Positions 1 through 8,777 of a DNA stretch of 64,000 nucleotides are shown here, piece by piece. The DNA comes from Pseudomonadota bacterium. GTDB taxonomy: Bacteria > Pseudomonadota > Gammaproteobacteria > Burkholderiales > Rhodocyclaceae. The notes under the pieces were generated by a model that saw only the letters and a list, made by a program, of their open reading frames with translations, was not told where the DNA came from and ran no database searches. Numbering within the stretch: position 1 is the first letter of the stretch; each line of letters opens with the position of its first letter. The stretch lies in the NCBI GenBank assembly GCA_018262235.1, contig JAGTRY010000003.1:18976-82975 (forward strand), read 5' to 3'. A program made the translations under genes and the position numbers.

Positions 1-1
1 A

Positions 2-400
2 CAACTCACAGCCCTGCTGGCCTCGCAAAATTCCGGTACGACAAGCAGCACGAGCAACAGCAAAACTGACAGCACGTTGACCGATTTGAGCACTGCCGTG
101 TCGAATGCGATGTCAACCGGAGACGGTACGGCCAGTGCGCTCTACTCCGCACTGGTGACGCTCAGCTCGGCAAATGGTTCGGACTCGTCCAGTACCACGA
201 CCTACAATGCCAAAGGCTTGCTGAACGAAGTCAAACGCAGTCTCATGGAAAACAATCCGCTGTATGGCACGGACAACTCAAGCTCGGATGTCAGCAGTTT
301 CTTTGAGACGAATACGGACACGAACAGCAGCGCCTTGTCGACCCAGCTCAATGCGCTGATCGAAGAGGGGCTGAAAAACATCAGCACGGCTCAAAAATAG
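2..400 (+). CDS. Ser/Thr-rich hypothetical protein, C-terminal part (cut by window edge)
   Basis: The reading frame is open from the left edge, so this is the 3' part of a longer gene; the TTG at 77 is an internal possibility, not a convincing start. About 132 residues are visible, very rich in Ser, Thr, Asn and Asp, ending in an amphipathic stretch (LSTQLNALIEEGLKNIS). No catalytic motif or membrane segment is visible. The composition resembles low-complexity exported or structural proteins, but I do not recognise a family. It ends convergently with the AEC transporter gene 36 bases away. Confidence 0.55.
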   Translation, partial: QLTALLASQNSGTTSSTSNSKTDSTLTDLSTAVSNAMSTGDGTASALYSALVTLSSANGSDSSSTTTYNAKGLLNEVKRSLMENNPLYGTDNSSSDVSSFFETNTDTNSSALSTQLNALIEEGLKNISTAQK

Positions 401-436
401 TCGGAATCCACCGACCCGGCTGCTCGCCAGCCGAAC

Positions 437-1381
437 TTATCCCGCCAGCGCAATCAAGGTCAGCATGATCGGCGTGGTGATCGCAGCCAGCACGGTGGAC
501 AACACCAAGGCAGCGGCCGTCGGTCCTTCCAGCGCATTGAACTGGCGAGACATCAGATAGACATTCACGCCCATTGCCATGGACGAGAGCAGCACCACGA
601 CCTGCGTCTCCATCTTTGGCAGCCCCAGCATCAGGGCCAGTCCCCACACCACGACGGGCAGCACCAGCAGCTTGACCAGACAGATCGTCAAACTCTGCGC
701 GATACCTTCACGCACACTGTACTCGGCCAGCCCCATTCCCAGCACCACCAGCGCCATCGGCGTCGCGGAATTCCCAACCATCTCCAGCGGGCTGGCGATC
801 AACGAAGGCAAGGGCCAGCCAGTCAGACCATACAAGGTGCCTGAGACAATGGCTGCCACAATCGGGTTGGTAATCACGCTGCATGCTGTCTTGGCAAAAC
901 CATGAACCGAGAACTCTCCATGCCGGGCCCATTCCACCGACACCGTCACCAGCGTCCACAAGGTCAGCGAATTGAAGACCAGTACCAACGCCACACTGGG
1001 CACAGCGCCATCGCCCAGGGTTGCTTTTGCCAGCGGCAGCCCCAGCATCACGTTATTGGAAAAAATCCCGCCCAAAGCGAACACAGAAGCCGAGACACCA
1101 TCGAGCCGGAATACGCGAGCCGCAACGATGCGACCGAGCACGAAGACCAGCAAAGCCCCGCCGAAGAAAGCCAGTAACAGCCTCGCATCGACAGCCGGCA
1201 ACTTCGAGAAATCGCTCATCGTAAAAAACAGGAAGGCAGGCAGGGCCAGTGCAAAAACAAAACGGGTCAGTGCCTCCGACACAATCCGTGGCCACTTGCC
1301 CCAGCGCACGATGGCGTAACCAGCAAAGATCAGAACAAACAACGGGGAAGCGGCCAACAAGCGGTCAAGGAAAAGATGCAT
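437..1381 (-). CDS. AEC family transporter (auxin efflux carrier/malonate-type permease)
   Basis: The 314-residue protein is almost entirely hydrophobic, with about ten predicted membrane helices arranged as two halves, the usual size for the AEC (Mem_trans) family. It opens with an N-terminal helix (ASPLFVLIFAGYAIVRWGKW) and contains the family-like segment LPAFLFFTMS. Members move small organic anions across the inner membrane, but the substrate cannot be read from sequence. It is divergent from zwf, with about 180 bases between the starts. Family assignment is confident; substrate unknown. Confidence 0.85.
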   Translation of the reverse strand: MHLFLDRLLAASPLFVLIFAGYAIVRWGKWPRIVSEALTRFVFALALPAFLFFTMSDFSKLPAVDARLLLAFFGGALLVFVLGRIVAARVFRLDGVSASVFALGGIFSNNVMLGLPLAKATLGDGAVPSVALVLVFNSLTLWTLVTVSVEWARHGEFSVHGFAKTACSVITNPIVAAIVSGTLYGLTGWPLPSLIASPLEMVGNSATPMALVVLGMGLAEYSVREGIAQSLTICLVKLLVLPVVVWGLALMLGLPKMETQVVVLLSSMAMGVNVYLMSRQFNALEGPTAAALVLSTVLAAITTPIMLTLIALAG

Positions 1382-1564
1382 GATGAAGTCAGACTGGCGG
1401 GAATGCAGCGAGCCGCCATTCTACGCCGGCAGCACAGATCGGCCCGCGCGAACGTGTCTCTTGTGCTATCGGGCCCGGATATTTACCCAAACAATTCAAA
1501 CAGACAAAAGCACCGGCATTCGGCGCTACACTTTGTGCATTGCACACTGACTGGAGTTTTCACC

Positions 1565-3043
1565 ATGTCCTCCCGCACCATTCAGGTCTCGCCCTTCGAT
1601 CTTGTCGTCTTCGGTGGCACCGGCGACCTGGCCGCACGCAAGCTGCTGCCGGCTCTGTTCCAGCGTGATCGCGCCGGCCAGTTGCCCAGCAATGGGCGCA
1701 TTATCGGTGTATCACGCAGAACGCTGGGTGACGATGGATATCTGGGGTTCGTGCGCCAATCCCTCAAAGATCACGTCAAGGCCGCAGATCTTGAACCCGA
1801 AGCCCTTGAACGCTTTCTCGGCCGGATCCACTTTTGCTCGGTTGACGTCACGGGCGAGGCCGGCTGGCCGGAACTGGCAGCGCTCCTCGCGAGCGGTGTC
1901 GAGTTTGTGCGTGCGTTCTACTTCGCCGTATCACCGGATCTGTTTGCACCGATCAGTCAGCGCATCAAACAGTTCGGCCTGGTCACGCCTCACAGCCGTG
2001 TCGTGGTGGAAAAACCGCTGGGCAAGGACGGCGAAAGTGCCCGCGAAGTAAATGCCGCCGTTGCCTGTGTTTTTGAAGAAAGCCAGGTCTTCCGCATCGA
2101 CCATTATCTGGGCAAGGAAACCGTCCAGAACCTCATGGCACTACGCTTTGCCAACCGCATGTTCGAACCCCTCTGGAACAGCACCCACATCGATCACATC
2201 CAGATCACCGTAGCCGAAGACATTGGTGTGGGCGACCGCGGCGGTTATTACGACACGTCTGGTGCCGTACGTGACATGGTGCAGAACCACATCCTGCAAC
2301 TGCTGTGCCTGATCGCGATGGAACCGCCAGACGCTTTTCAGGCGGATTCCGTGCGTGACGAGAAACTCAAGGTCCTCAAGGCACTCAAGCGCATCAATGA
2401 ACGCAATGCAGAGCACTGCACCGTTCGCGGTCAATACCGCAGCGGTTCCGTCGGCGGCCTGCCTGCACCGGGTTATCTGGAAGATATCGGCAAGGACGAA
2501 AGCGATACCGAGACCTTTGTCGCGATCCGTGCCGAGATCGCCAACTGGCGCTGGGCCGGGGTGCCCTTCTTCCTGCGCACGGGCAAGCGCCTGGGCGGAC
2601 GCACCTCGGAAATCGTGGTGAATTTCCGGCCGATTTCGCACTCCATTTTCGACCACACCGCCGGACGCATCAGCCAGAACCGCCTGGTCATCCGCCTGCA
2701 GCCGGACGAGGGCATGACACTCGAAGTGATGATCAAGGATCCCGGCCCCGGCGGGATGCGCCTGCGCAGCATTCCGCTGGACATGAGCTTTGCCGAAACC
2801 TTCGGCGTATCCAACCCGGATGCCTACGAACGGCTGTTGATGGATGTGATCCGCGGCAACCAGACGCTATTCATGCGGCACGACGAAGTGGCTGCCGCGT
2901 GGCGCTGGGTCGATCCGATCCTCGCGGCCTGGAACAACACCGCCCAACGCATCCATCACTATGCCGCAGGCACCTGGGGGCCCTCGGCCTCGGTCGCCCT
3001 GATCGAACGCGACGGGCGGACCTGGCTGGAGGATTCGGAGTAA
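1565..3043 (+). CDS. zwf: Glucose-6-phosphate 1-dehydrogenase
   Basis: Oxidises glucose 6-phosphate to 6-phosphogluconolactone with NAD(P)+, the entry step of the oxidative pentose phosphate and Entner-Doudoroff routes. The N-terminal dinucleotide fold starts with VVFGGTGDLAARKL, and the active-site signature RIDHYLGKE is intact at about residue 180. At 492 residues the length is normal. I start it at ATG 1565, preceded by TGGAG, because the longer frame from 1376 adds a non-homologous 63-residue extension. pgl and edd are not adjacent. In an organism with uronate genes it feeds the same lower pathway. Confidence 0.97.
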   Translation: MSSRTIQVSPFDLVVFGGTGDLAARKLLPALFQRDRAGQLPSNGRIIGVSRRTLGDDGYLGFVRQSLKDHVKAADLEPEALERFLGRIHFCSVDVTGEAGWPELAALLASGVEFVRAFYFAVSPDLFAPISQRIKQFGLVTPHSRVVVEKPLGKDGESAREVNAAVACVFEESQVFRIDHYLGKETVQNLMALRFANRMFEPLWNSTHIDHIQITVAEDIGVGDRGGYYDTSGAVRDMVQNHILQLLCLIAMEPPDAFQADSVRDEKLKVLKALKRINERNAEHCTVRGQYRSGSVGGLPAPGYLEDIGKDESDTETFVAIRAEIANWRWAGVPFFLRTGKRLGGRTSEIVVNFRPISHSIFDHTAGRISQNRLVIRLQPDEGMTLEVMIKDPGPGGMRLRSIPLDMSFAETFGVSNPDAYERLLMDVIRGNQTLFMRHDEVAAAWRWVDPILAAWNNTAQRIHHYAAGTWGPSASVALIERDGRTWLEDSE

Positions 3044-3082
3044 AACGCAAGGGTGTCCGGGGATGGAATCCAGTCCCCGGAC

Positions 3083-3565
3083 TCAGGCAATCACGTCGAC
3101 CAGCACAGGCCGCAGGATATCCACAACAACCTGCGGCGCAATGCCGATCAGATAGCCACGCTTGCCACCGTTGATGTAAATGGTGGGAAGGGCAAGGATG
3201 CTTTGCTGCAGGTAGACCGGCATCGCTTTCTTCGTTCCGAAGGGGCTGGTTCCCCCCACCATGTACCCAGAATGACGGTTCGCCACATCCGGCGCACAAG
3301 GTGCGATGGTTTTCACGCCGATATGCCGTGCCAGATTCTTGGTGGACACCTCATGATCACCATGCATCAGCACGATCAGCGGATGCTTGTGCTCATCTTC
3401 CATGATCAGGGTCTTGATCACCGCATGCTCCTCCACGCCAAGCTCGCGAGCGCTCACCGCCGTTCCGCCGTGTTCTTCGTAGGCATACAGATGATCGGTA
3501 AACGCCGCCTTGTGTTCGCGCAAAACGCGAATCGCAGCAGTAACAGGGGCTTTGCTATCTTTCAT
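3083..3565 (-). CDS. ybaK: Aminoacyl-tRNA deacylase, YbaK/EbsC type (Cys-tRNA(Pro) deacylase)
   Basis: A 160-residue free-standing YbaK-family editing domain. Family members hydrolyse misacylated tRNA such as Cys-tRNA(Pro) in the cytoplasm. Recognisable elements are the KTLIMEDEHKHPLIVL strand pair, the lysine-containing loop STKNLARHIG and the glycine-rich TSPFGTKK substrate loop. Gene order (convergent with zwf, then the FKBP gene further along the minus strand) gives no functional hint. Substrate specificity is family knowledge, not seen here. Confidence 0.93.
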   Translation of the reverse strand: MKDSKAPVTAAIRVLREHKAAFTDHLYAYEEHGGTAVSARELGVEEHAVIKTLIMEDEHKHPLIVLMHGDHEVSTKNLARHIGVKTIAPCAPDVANRHSGYMVGGTSPFGTKKAMPVYLQQSILALPTIYINGGKRGYLIGIAPQVVVDILRPVLVDVIA

Positions 3566-3682
3566 GATCGGGCACTACAGGCGCGAACGCCAATCAGGGC
3601 AGCGGGGAAGACGTCCTGCCGCGCAAATGCGCATCGCGTCGCCCCCGCAAGTTTGACTCGCGGCCAAAGGCCGCTCCAGCAA

Positions 3683-4393
3683 TTACTGTACGTCGAGCAG
3701 CTCGACTTCAAACACCAGCGTGGCATTGGGCGGAATCACGCCACCTGCACCGCGGGCACCGTAACCCAGCTCGGGCGGGATGATCAATTTGCGGGTACCG
3801 CCAACCTTCATGCCTTGCACACCTTCGTCCCAGCCCGCGATAACGCGGCGCCCGCCGAGCGGAAAGTTGAAGGGCTCACCACGATCCTTGCTGGAGTCGA
3901 ATTTCTCACCGGTGGTGAGCCAGCCTGTGTAATGCACCGACACGTATTGGCCAGCCTTGGCCACGGCGCCCGTCCCAAAGATGCTGTCGTCGTAGGTCAG
4001 ACCGGAGGCGGTAGTCACCGGATCGCGCATTGTCATGTCCAGCGGCGGCTCGATGCCGAGCAGCTCGACTTCAAACACCAGCGTGGCGTTCGGCGGGATC
4101 ACGCCGCCAGCACCTTCTTCGCCGTAACCCAGTGCTGCCGGAATGGTCAGCTTGCGCTTGCCCCCAACCAGCATGCCTTGCACGCCCTCGTCCCAGCCCG
4201 GAATCACCTGCCCGGCGCCGAGCGGGAAGCTGAAGGGTTCGTCGCGATCCACGCTGGAATCAAATTTTTCACCCGAACTCAACCAGCCTGTGTAATGCAC
4301 CTGCACGGAACGGCCTGCTTGCGCCGCTTCGCCACTGCCGGTCACGATATCTTCATAGATCAGGCCGGAGGCCGTGGTGATCGGGTTACTCAT
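3683..4393 (-). CDS. Tandem two-domain FKBP-type peptidyl-prolyl isomerase
   Basis: The protein consists of two complete FKBP domains, about residues 1-117 and 120-236, each starting with a TTASGL segment and containing [23 protein letters not shown] and [17 protein letters not shown]. FKBPs catalyse cis-trans isomerisation of Xaa-Pro bonds and often act as chaperones; no signal peptide is visible, so it should be cytoplasmic. The two halves are similar enough to suggest an internal duplication. I use ATG 4393 because AGGA lies 7 bases upstream; the longer frame begins at a TTG. It is followed upstream by upp. Confidence 0.93.
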   Translation of the reverse strand: MSNPITTASGLIYEDIVTGSGEAAQAGRSVQVHYTGWLSSGEKFDSSVDRDEPFSFPLGAGQVIPGWDEGVQGMLVGGKRKLTIPAALGYGEEGAGGVIPPNATLVFEVELLGIEPPLDMTMRDPVTTASGLTYDDSIFGTGAVAKAGQYVSVHYTGWLTTGEKFDSSKDRGEPFNFPLGGRRVIAGWDEGVQGMKVGGTRKLIIPPELGYGARGAGGVIPPNATLVFEVELLDVQ

Positions 4394-4413
4394 CAACAAG
4401 TCCTTTGCTGTTG

Positions 4414-5046
4414 TTACTTCTGGGTTGTACCGAAAATCTTGTCACCGGCATCGCCAAGGCCAGGGATGATATAGCCGTTTTCGTTCAGATGATGGTCGAT
4501 AGCGGCGGTCCAGCAACGCACGTCGGGATGGGCCTTTTCAAGCGCGGCAATCCCCTCGGGCGCAGCGACCATCACCAGTGCGCGCACATCCTTGCAGCCG
4601 CGACGCTTGAGCAGATCAACCGTGGCAATCATCGAGCCTGCGGTGGCCAGCATCGGGTCAACAATCAGGGCGCAGCGCTCGTCAAGCTTGCCGACAAACT
4701 TCTCGAAATAGTGGATCGGCGCGAGCGTTTCTTCGTTGCGCGACAGCCCCACCACGCTGACCTTGGCACTCGGGATCATGTCCAGCACGCCATCAAGCAT
4801 CCCCAGCCCGGCGCGCAGGATCGGCACCACGGTCACCTTCTTGCCCTTGATCTGCTGGACTTCAGTGGGGCCGCTCCAGCAATCGATGGTGACCGGCGCC
4901 AGTTCGAAGTCCGCCGTGGCTTCATAGGCAAGCAAACGTGCCAGTTCAGAGGTGAGTTCGCGGAATTTCTTGGTCGAAATGTCGGCTTCACGGGTGAGGC
5001 CGATCTTGTGCTGTACCAGGGGGTGTTTGACGAGGATGACGGGCAT
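4414..5046 (-). CDS. upp: Uracil phosphoribosyltransferase
   Basis: Converts uracil and PRPP to UMP in pyrimidine salvage. At 210 residues it has normal length, with the PRPP-binding loop [11 protein letters not shown] and the uracil-binding C-terminal segment [17 protein letters not shown]. The start at ATG 5046 ([10 protein letters not shown]) matches the family; the upstream 33-residue extension is spurious. Only 20 bases separate it from the tandem-FKBP gene on the same strand, so they may be cotranscribed. Confidence 0.97.
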   Translation of the reverse strand: MPVILVKHPLVQHKIGLTREADISTKKFRELTSELARLLAYEATADFELAPVTIDCWSGPTEVQQIKGKKVTVVPILRAGLGMLDGVLDMIPSAKVSVVGLSRNEETLAPIHYFEKFVGKLDERCALIVDPMLATAGSMIATVDLLKRRGCKDVRALVMVAAPEGIAALEKAHPDVRCWTAAIDHHLNENGYIIPGLGDAGDKIFGTTQK

Positions 5047-5090
5047 GGACCAGACCTTTCTGCATGAGTTACCGAAACGCGACGGGCGGA

Positions 5091-5549
5091 TTATGCCTGT
5101 CCACCGCCCGATCTGCCCGCCAACTCGGTCATCACTTGCCGCCACGCAAACTCCGCCCCCTCTCCTTGCCGGGCAAACACCCCTGCCAGGATCTCGCGCT
5201 GGGTCTGCGACAGCCGCGCTTCCAGCGTAAGCCCCTCGTCACTGAGTGAAAGGCAGCGGGCGCGTCGATCATTGGCGTCTTCCTGCATCAGCACCAACCC
5301 GCTCTCCAGCAACTGCTTGAGCGGGCCATGCAGCGCCTGTTTGCTCACTCCCAGCGTGGCCAGCAGATCACTGACCCGCTGCCCCGGACGTCGCGCCACG
5401 AAATACAGGATCCGGTGATGCAGACGAGCCAGTCCACGCTCTGCCAGGATCGCATCGGGTTGCGCCGTAAACGCCCGGTAGGCAAAGAAAAACAGCTCGA
5501 TCGCCGTATGCAGCTCGGCATCACGGGTGTCAAAATTATGGTCAATCAT
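5091..5549 (-). CDS. MarR family transcriptional regulator
   Basis: A 152-residue winged-helix protein. The recognition region [21 protein letters not shown] and the wing [17 protein letters not shown] are typical of MarR dimers. It is divergent from a PLP-dependent aminotransferase gene 63 bases away. The intergenic region contains two copies of a GTCAA-N5-TTGAC palindrome, one overlapping its own start codon, so autorepression and control of the neighbour are likely. The ligand is unknown. Confidence 0.92.
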   Translation of the reverse strand: MIDHNFDTRDAELHTAIELFFFAYRAFTAQPDAILAERGLARLHHRILYFVARRPGQRVSDLLATLGVSKQALHGPLKQLLESGLVLMQEDANDRRARCLSLSDEGLTLEARLSQTQREILAGVFARQGEGAEFAWRQVMTELAGRSGGGQA

Positions 5550-5597
5550 GTTGACTTTTTTTAGTACGCTCTCTAATATTGGTCAATATATTTGACC
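5541..5597. promoter_or_regulatory. Divergent promoter with two MarR operator palindromes
   Basis: Two inverted repeats share the form GTCAA-N5-TTGAC: 5541-5555 spans the marR start codon, and 5581-5597 (GGTCAATATATTTGACC) has perfect 6-bp arms. Between them is a strong sigma-70 promoter for the plus-strand aminotransferase, TTGACT at 5551-5556 and TAATAT at 5574-5579 with 17-bp spacing. The first operator overlaps the -35 and the second lies just past the -10, so a repressor would block both genes. The assignment to this MarR protein is inferred from position. Confidence 0.75.
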
Positions 5598-5612
5598 TAT
5601 TTGGAGGCCCAG

Positions 5613-6794
5613 ATGGATTCTTCCAGCCCACCGCTCGCCCGCCGCACCCAACGCCTGAAATCCTCGCTGGTGCGTGACATTCTTGCCGCCACAGCCCGGC
5701 CCGGCATGATCTCGTTCGCTGGTGGTTTGCCTGCGGCAGATCTGATGCCTGCACTGCCAGTGGCCGCCACCACAGACCCGGCACTCTACCAGTACGGAAC
5801 CAGCGAAGGCGAGCCGGTGTTTCGTCAGGCGGTAGCAGCCTGGATCGACGAGACCGGCCTGCACGTGCAGCCTGAACAGGTGCTGGCGCTGGCAGGCTCG
5901 CAGCAAGGACTGGATTTCGCCGCAAAACTATTGCTGGACGAAGGCACACCAATGCTTTGCGAAGGCCCTACTTATGTAGCCGCGCTGCAAGTCTTCGAAC
6001 TCTTCGGCGCTGACATCGCCTGTGCCCCGCTCACCCCGGAAGGTCCCGATCTGCCAGCGCTGGAGCGCCTGCTCGCGGAAAAACGGCCTCGCTGTGCTTA
6101 CCTCATCCCCTGCTTCCAGAATCCCGGCGGCGCCTGCTACAGCCCGCAAGCCCGCGTCGCGGTGGCCGAACTCTTCGACCGCTACAACGTGATCCTGATC
6201 GAAGACGAGCCCTATCGCAGCGTGGCGCTTGATGTCAGCCATCCGATGACACCGATCTGCTCGCTCCTCAAACGCGCACCATGGATTTATCTGGGCAGCT
6301 TCTCCAAGATCCTCTGGCCTGGCTGGCGCATGGGCTACTTGGCTGCACACCCGGCGCTGATGCCGCATCTGGTACGTCTCAAGCAGGCCGCAGACCTGCA
6401 CACCCAGCGCCCCGGCCAGCACGCCGTGGCACACTGGCTGAACAGCGACACCCGCAGCCGCGACCTCGCCCGTCTGCGTGAGGGTTACCGCATTCGCCGC
6501 GACGCCATGCAGGCAGCATTGCAACGCCATTTCGGAAAACTTGCCGATTGGGAGATGCCACGCGGCGGATTGTTCTTCTGGCTCAAACTGCGTAAGCATG
6601 ATGCCACCCGCGCCATGCTGGACCGCGCCATCGAGCGAGGTGTGGCGTTCATGCCCGGGGAAGCGTTCTTCGCCAACCCGGCCGAGGGACGCCAGCACCT
6701 GCGCCTGAACTACAGCCGCGCCACACCGGAAGAGATGGAACGCGGCCTGGCCATCCTCGCGGCCTGCCTCACCGAAGAAACCTGCACGGCATGA
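5613..6794 (+). CDS. PLP-dependent aminotransferase, class I/II (2-aminoadipate/LysN-like)
   Basis: A 393-residue fold-type I aminotransferase. The PLP lysine is in LGSFSKILWPGWRMGY, and the N-terminal segment MISFAGGLPAADL is typical of the 2-aminoadipate/MocR aminotransferase group. The C-terminal arginine segment LRLNYSRATPEEMERG is also present. Substrate is unknown; relatives transaminate aromatic, branched or aminoadipate substrates. ATG 5613 is chosen because GGAGG lies at 5603, whereas the TTG at 5592 lies inside the operator. It is probably controlled by the divergent MarR protein. Confidence 0.9.
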   Translation: MDSSSPPLARRTQRLKSSLVRDILAATARPGMISFAGGLPAADLMPALPVAATTDPALYQYGTSEGEPVFRQAVAAWIDETGLHVQPEQVLALAGSQQGLDFAAKLLLDEGTPMLCEGPTYVAALQVFELFGADIACAPLTPEGPDLPALERLLAEKRPRCAYLIPCFQNPGGACYSPQARVAVAELFDRYNVILIEDEPYRSVALDVSHPMTPICSLLKRAPWIYLGSFSKILWPGWRMGYLAAHPALMPHLVRLKQAADLHTQRPGQHAVAHWLNSDTRSRDLARLREGYRIRRDAMQAALQRHFGKLADWEMPRGGLFFWLKLRKHDATRAMLDRAIERGVAFMPGEAFFANPAEGRQHLRLNYSRATPEEMERGLAILAACLTEETCTA

Positions 6795-6879
6795 AACCAC
6801 CTCTCCGGCGCGCAAAACACCTGCGCGCCGGGCTGGCGAATCCGGACAACACCTGCAGGCTTCCTGCTAAGCTTGCGCC

Positions 6880-7845
6880 ATGGCCCCCAAAAAAACCTTT
6901 CCTGCAATAAAAAGCGGGCTGCATCCACGCAACCTGCATCGCGAACGCTACGATTTCCCGGCGCTCATTGCCAGTCACCCGGCACTCGCTGCTTTTGTAC
7001 ACACCAATTCGCATGGTGACGCTTCGGTGGACTTCGCCGATCCGGCAGCGGTCAAGGCGCTCAACGCCGCACTGCTTGCCCATTTCTACGGGATTGCGCA
7101 CTGGGATATTCCTCCCGGTTACCTGTGCCCGCCAATCCCCGGCCGCGCCGACTATCTGCACAACATGGCGGATCTGCTCGCCAGCAGCAACGGTGACGCC
7201 ATCCCGCGCGGCCAGGCCGTACGGGTGCTGGACGTAGGCTGCGGGGCGAACGCCATCTATCCGATGCTTGGCCACGCGCTTTATGGCTGGTCTTTCGTCG
7301 GCACCGAGATCGATCCGGTCGCACTGAAAAATGCCGAGAAGATTTTCGCGGACAACCTCAGTCTTACCGGTGCACTTGAAATGCGCCTGCAGACGTATTC
7401 TGAAGACATTCTGCAGAACAGCATCAATTCGAATGAATACTTCGATTTCACCCTGTGCAATCCGCCCTTTCACGCCTCGGCCGAAGAATCCGCCGCAGGC
7501 AGCCAGCGCAAGCTGCGCAACATCGGCAAGGAAGTCACCGAAAAGCCCTTGCTCAACTTCGAAGGGCTCAGCCACGAGCTGTGGTGTGAAGGGGGTGAGC
7601 GCGAATTCATCCGCCAGATGATCCGCCAGAGCCGGCCACTTTCCGAACATATCCTGTGGTTCAGTACGCTGGTCTCCAAACAGGAAAACCTGCCACAGAT
7701 CTATGCCCAGATCGAACGCATCGGTGCCCGCAACATGCGCACGCTGGACATGGCCCAGGGCCAGAAAATCAGTCGCGCCGTAGCCTGGAGTTTTTACAGC
7801 ACGGCGGAGATGGAGAAGTGGGCGCGGAGCCGATGGGGAAAATAG
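6880..7845 (+). CDS. rlmF: 23S rRNA (adenine(1618)-N(6))-methyltransferase
   Basis: Methylates A1618 of 23S rRNA using SAM. The family N-terminus KSGLHPRNLHRERYDF is followed by the SAM-binding motif VLDVGCGANAIYP and the N6-adenine methylase motif NPPF (in LCNPPFHAS). At 321 residues it is typical of RlmF. It stands alone between the aminotransferase and a small exported protein gene, so it is probably monocistronic. Confidence 0.95.
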   Translation: MAPKKTFPAIKSGLHPRNLHRERYDFPALIASHPALAAFVHTNSHGDASVDFADPAAVKALNAALLAHFYGIAHWDIPPGYLCPPIPGRADYLHNMADLLASSNGDAIPRGQAVRVLDVGCGANAIYPMLGHALYGWSFVGTEIDPVALKNAEKIFADNLSLTGALEMRLQTYSEDILQNSINSNEYFDFTLCNPPFHASAEESAAGSQRKLRNIGKEVTEKPLLNFEGLSHELWCEGGEREFIRQMIRQSRPLSEHILWFSTLVSKQENLPQIYAQIERIGARNMRTLDMAQGQKISRAVAWSFYSTAEMEKWARSRWGK

Positions 7846-7942
7846 GCCGCAGACAGCACGGGCTCAACCTCCGCAAGTACTTGGCGACCACTCGCCCGCT
7901 ACATGCAAACATTTACGCATTCAAACGCTGAGGAAAACCACC

Positions 7943-8431
7943 ATGAAAAAAATGCGCGTGTTGATGTGTCTGGCCGGTCTGCTAGTCACCGGAACAACAT
8001 TGGGCGCAATGCCAATCCTGATTGGCCCCGTCATTCCTTATGCCGACAAGGATGTCGGCAACGAAAATGTCCAGAATGAATGCGACTGGAATAAACGAAT
8101 GCCTGATCAATTGGTCCGGAATTCGGAAGGCAAGCTCCGCTTAGAAACCCCGGAGAATGCAGAGAGCGCCCCCAGCCGACTCGAATTGCTTACGACGGCC
8201 TTGCACACGATTGGCGGGGGCGGCCTCACTGGTCCGAAATGGATCGCCTTGAGTGGTAGCCTGTATCAGGATGGACTACTTGCAGCCTCCTTCACAGCCC
8301 TCAGAAGGACCATGCGGGGCTCATTTTCCGGCTGCAAGACTCTGGTGAGCCTCAGCGAAGAGCTGAGTGGAGACATCCTTGAATGGCTGGAAAACCCGGT
8401 CATGGACGCCAAGCTCGGCGACCAGAAATGA
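7943..8431 (+). CDS. Small exported hypothetical protein
   Basis: A 162-residue protein with a clear signal peptide (MKKMRVLMCLAGLLVTGTTL, probable cleavage after LGA). The mature part has two cysteines (in NECDWN and SGCKTL) that could form a disulfide, and a glycine-rich segment HTIGGGGLTGPKW. The start has an AGGA-type site (GAGGAAAACCACC) just upstream. I do not recognise a family. It lies between rlmF and secA, convergent with secA. Confidence 0.65.
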   Translation: MKKMRVLMCLAGLLVTGTTLGAMPILIGPVIPYADKDVGNENVQNECDWNKRMPDQLVRNSEGKLRLETPENAESAPSRLELLTTALHTIGGGGLTGPKWIALSGSLYQDGLLAASFTALRRTMRGSFSGCKTLVSLSEELSGDILEWLENPVMDAKLGDQK

Positions 8432-8777
8432 TGCGTGCATTCCCGTGTCCGGCACGGGAGGATGAAGGCCAGCCGCAATTTCCGGCAGGCAGCACTCCAA
8501 CCCCGGCACAGAGCAAATAGCCCGAAAGCATTCCGCGAGCAAGAATCCGCAGCACACGACAATTCCCGACTCCGCGGGGCTACATCTGGGCTACGTTCAA
8601 CTTTGTGCTCATTCTACAGACACAAAAAAGCCAAGCTCGAAGCTTGGCTGTTTGTTTGATCCGGTCCAAAGCGGGCGTTGGTGAAAGACATAACGAGCGG
8701 GGCGCGATTGAGGCGAGAAGCACAGCCGTATGGGTTATACGGCAAGCATCACAGCCTCAAGCCCGGCACGCGAGTAG
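8432..8777. other. Intergenic region between hypothetical gene and secA
   Basis: About 345 bases with no convincing gene. The only clear element is the hairpin at 8629-8649 that ends secA transcription. Short frames here lack start sites and family resemblance. Confidence 0.5.
8623..8649 (-). terminator. Rho-independent terminator downstream of secA
   Basis: AGCCAAGCT (8629-8637), a CGA loop and AGCTTGGCT (8641-8649) form a 9-bp perfect stem. Read on the minus strand, the stem is followed by a run of six T (A tract 8624-8629 on plus), as expected for the secA transcript. Confidence 0.85.

Noticed and set aside
1376..1564. An N-terminal extension of zwf.
   Set aside because: The residues before MSSRTIQVSPFDLVVFGG do not resemble the family and overlap the divergent transporter start region.
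3053..4474. A 473-codon plus-strand frame across ybaK and the FKBP gene.
   Set aside because: It spans two well-supported minus-strand genes, and its internal repetition only mirrors the FKBP duplication.
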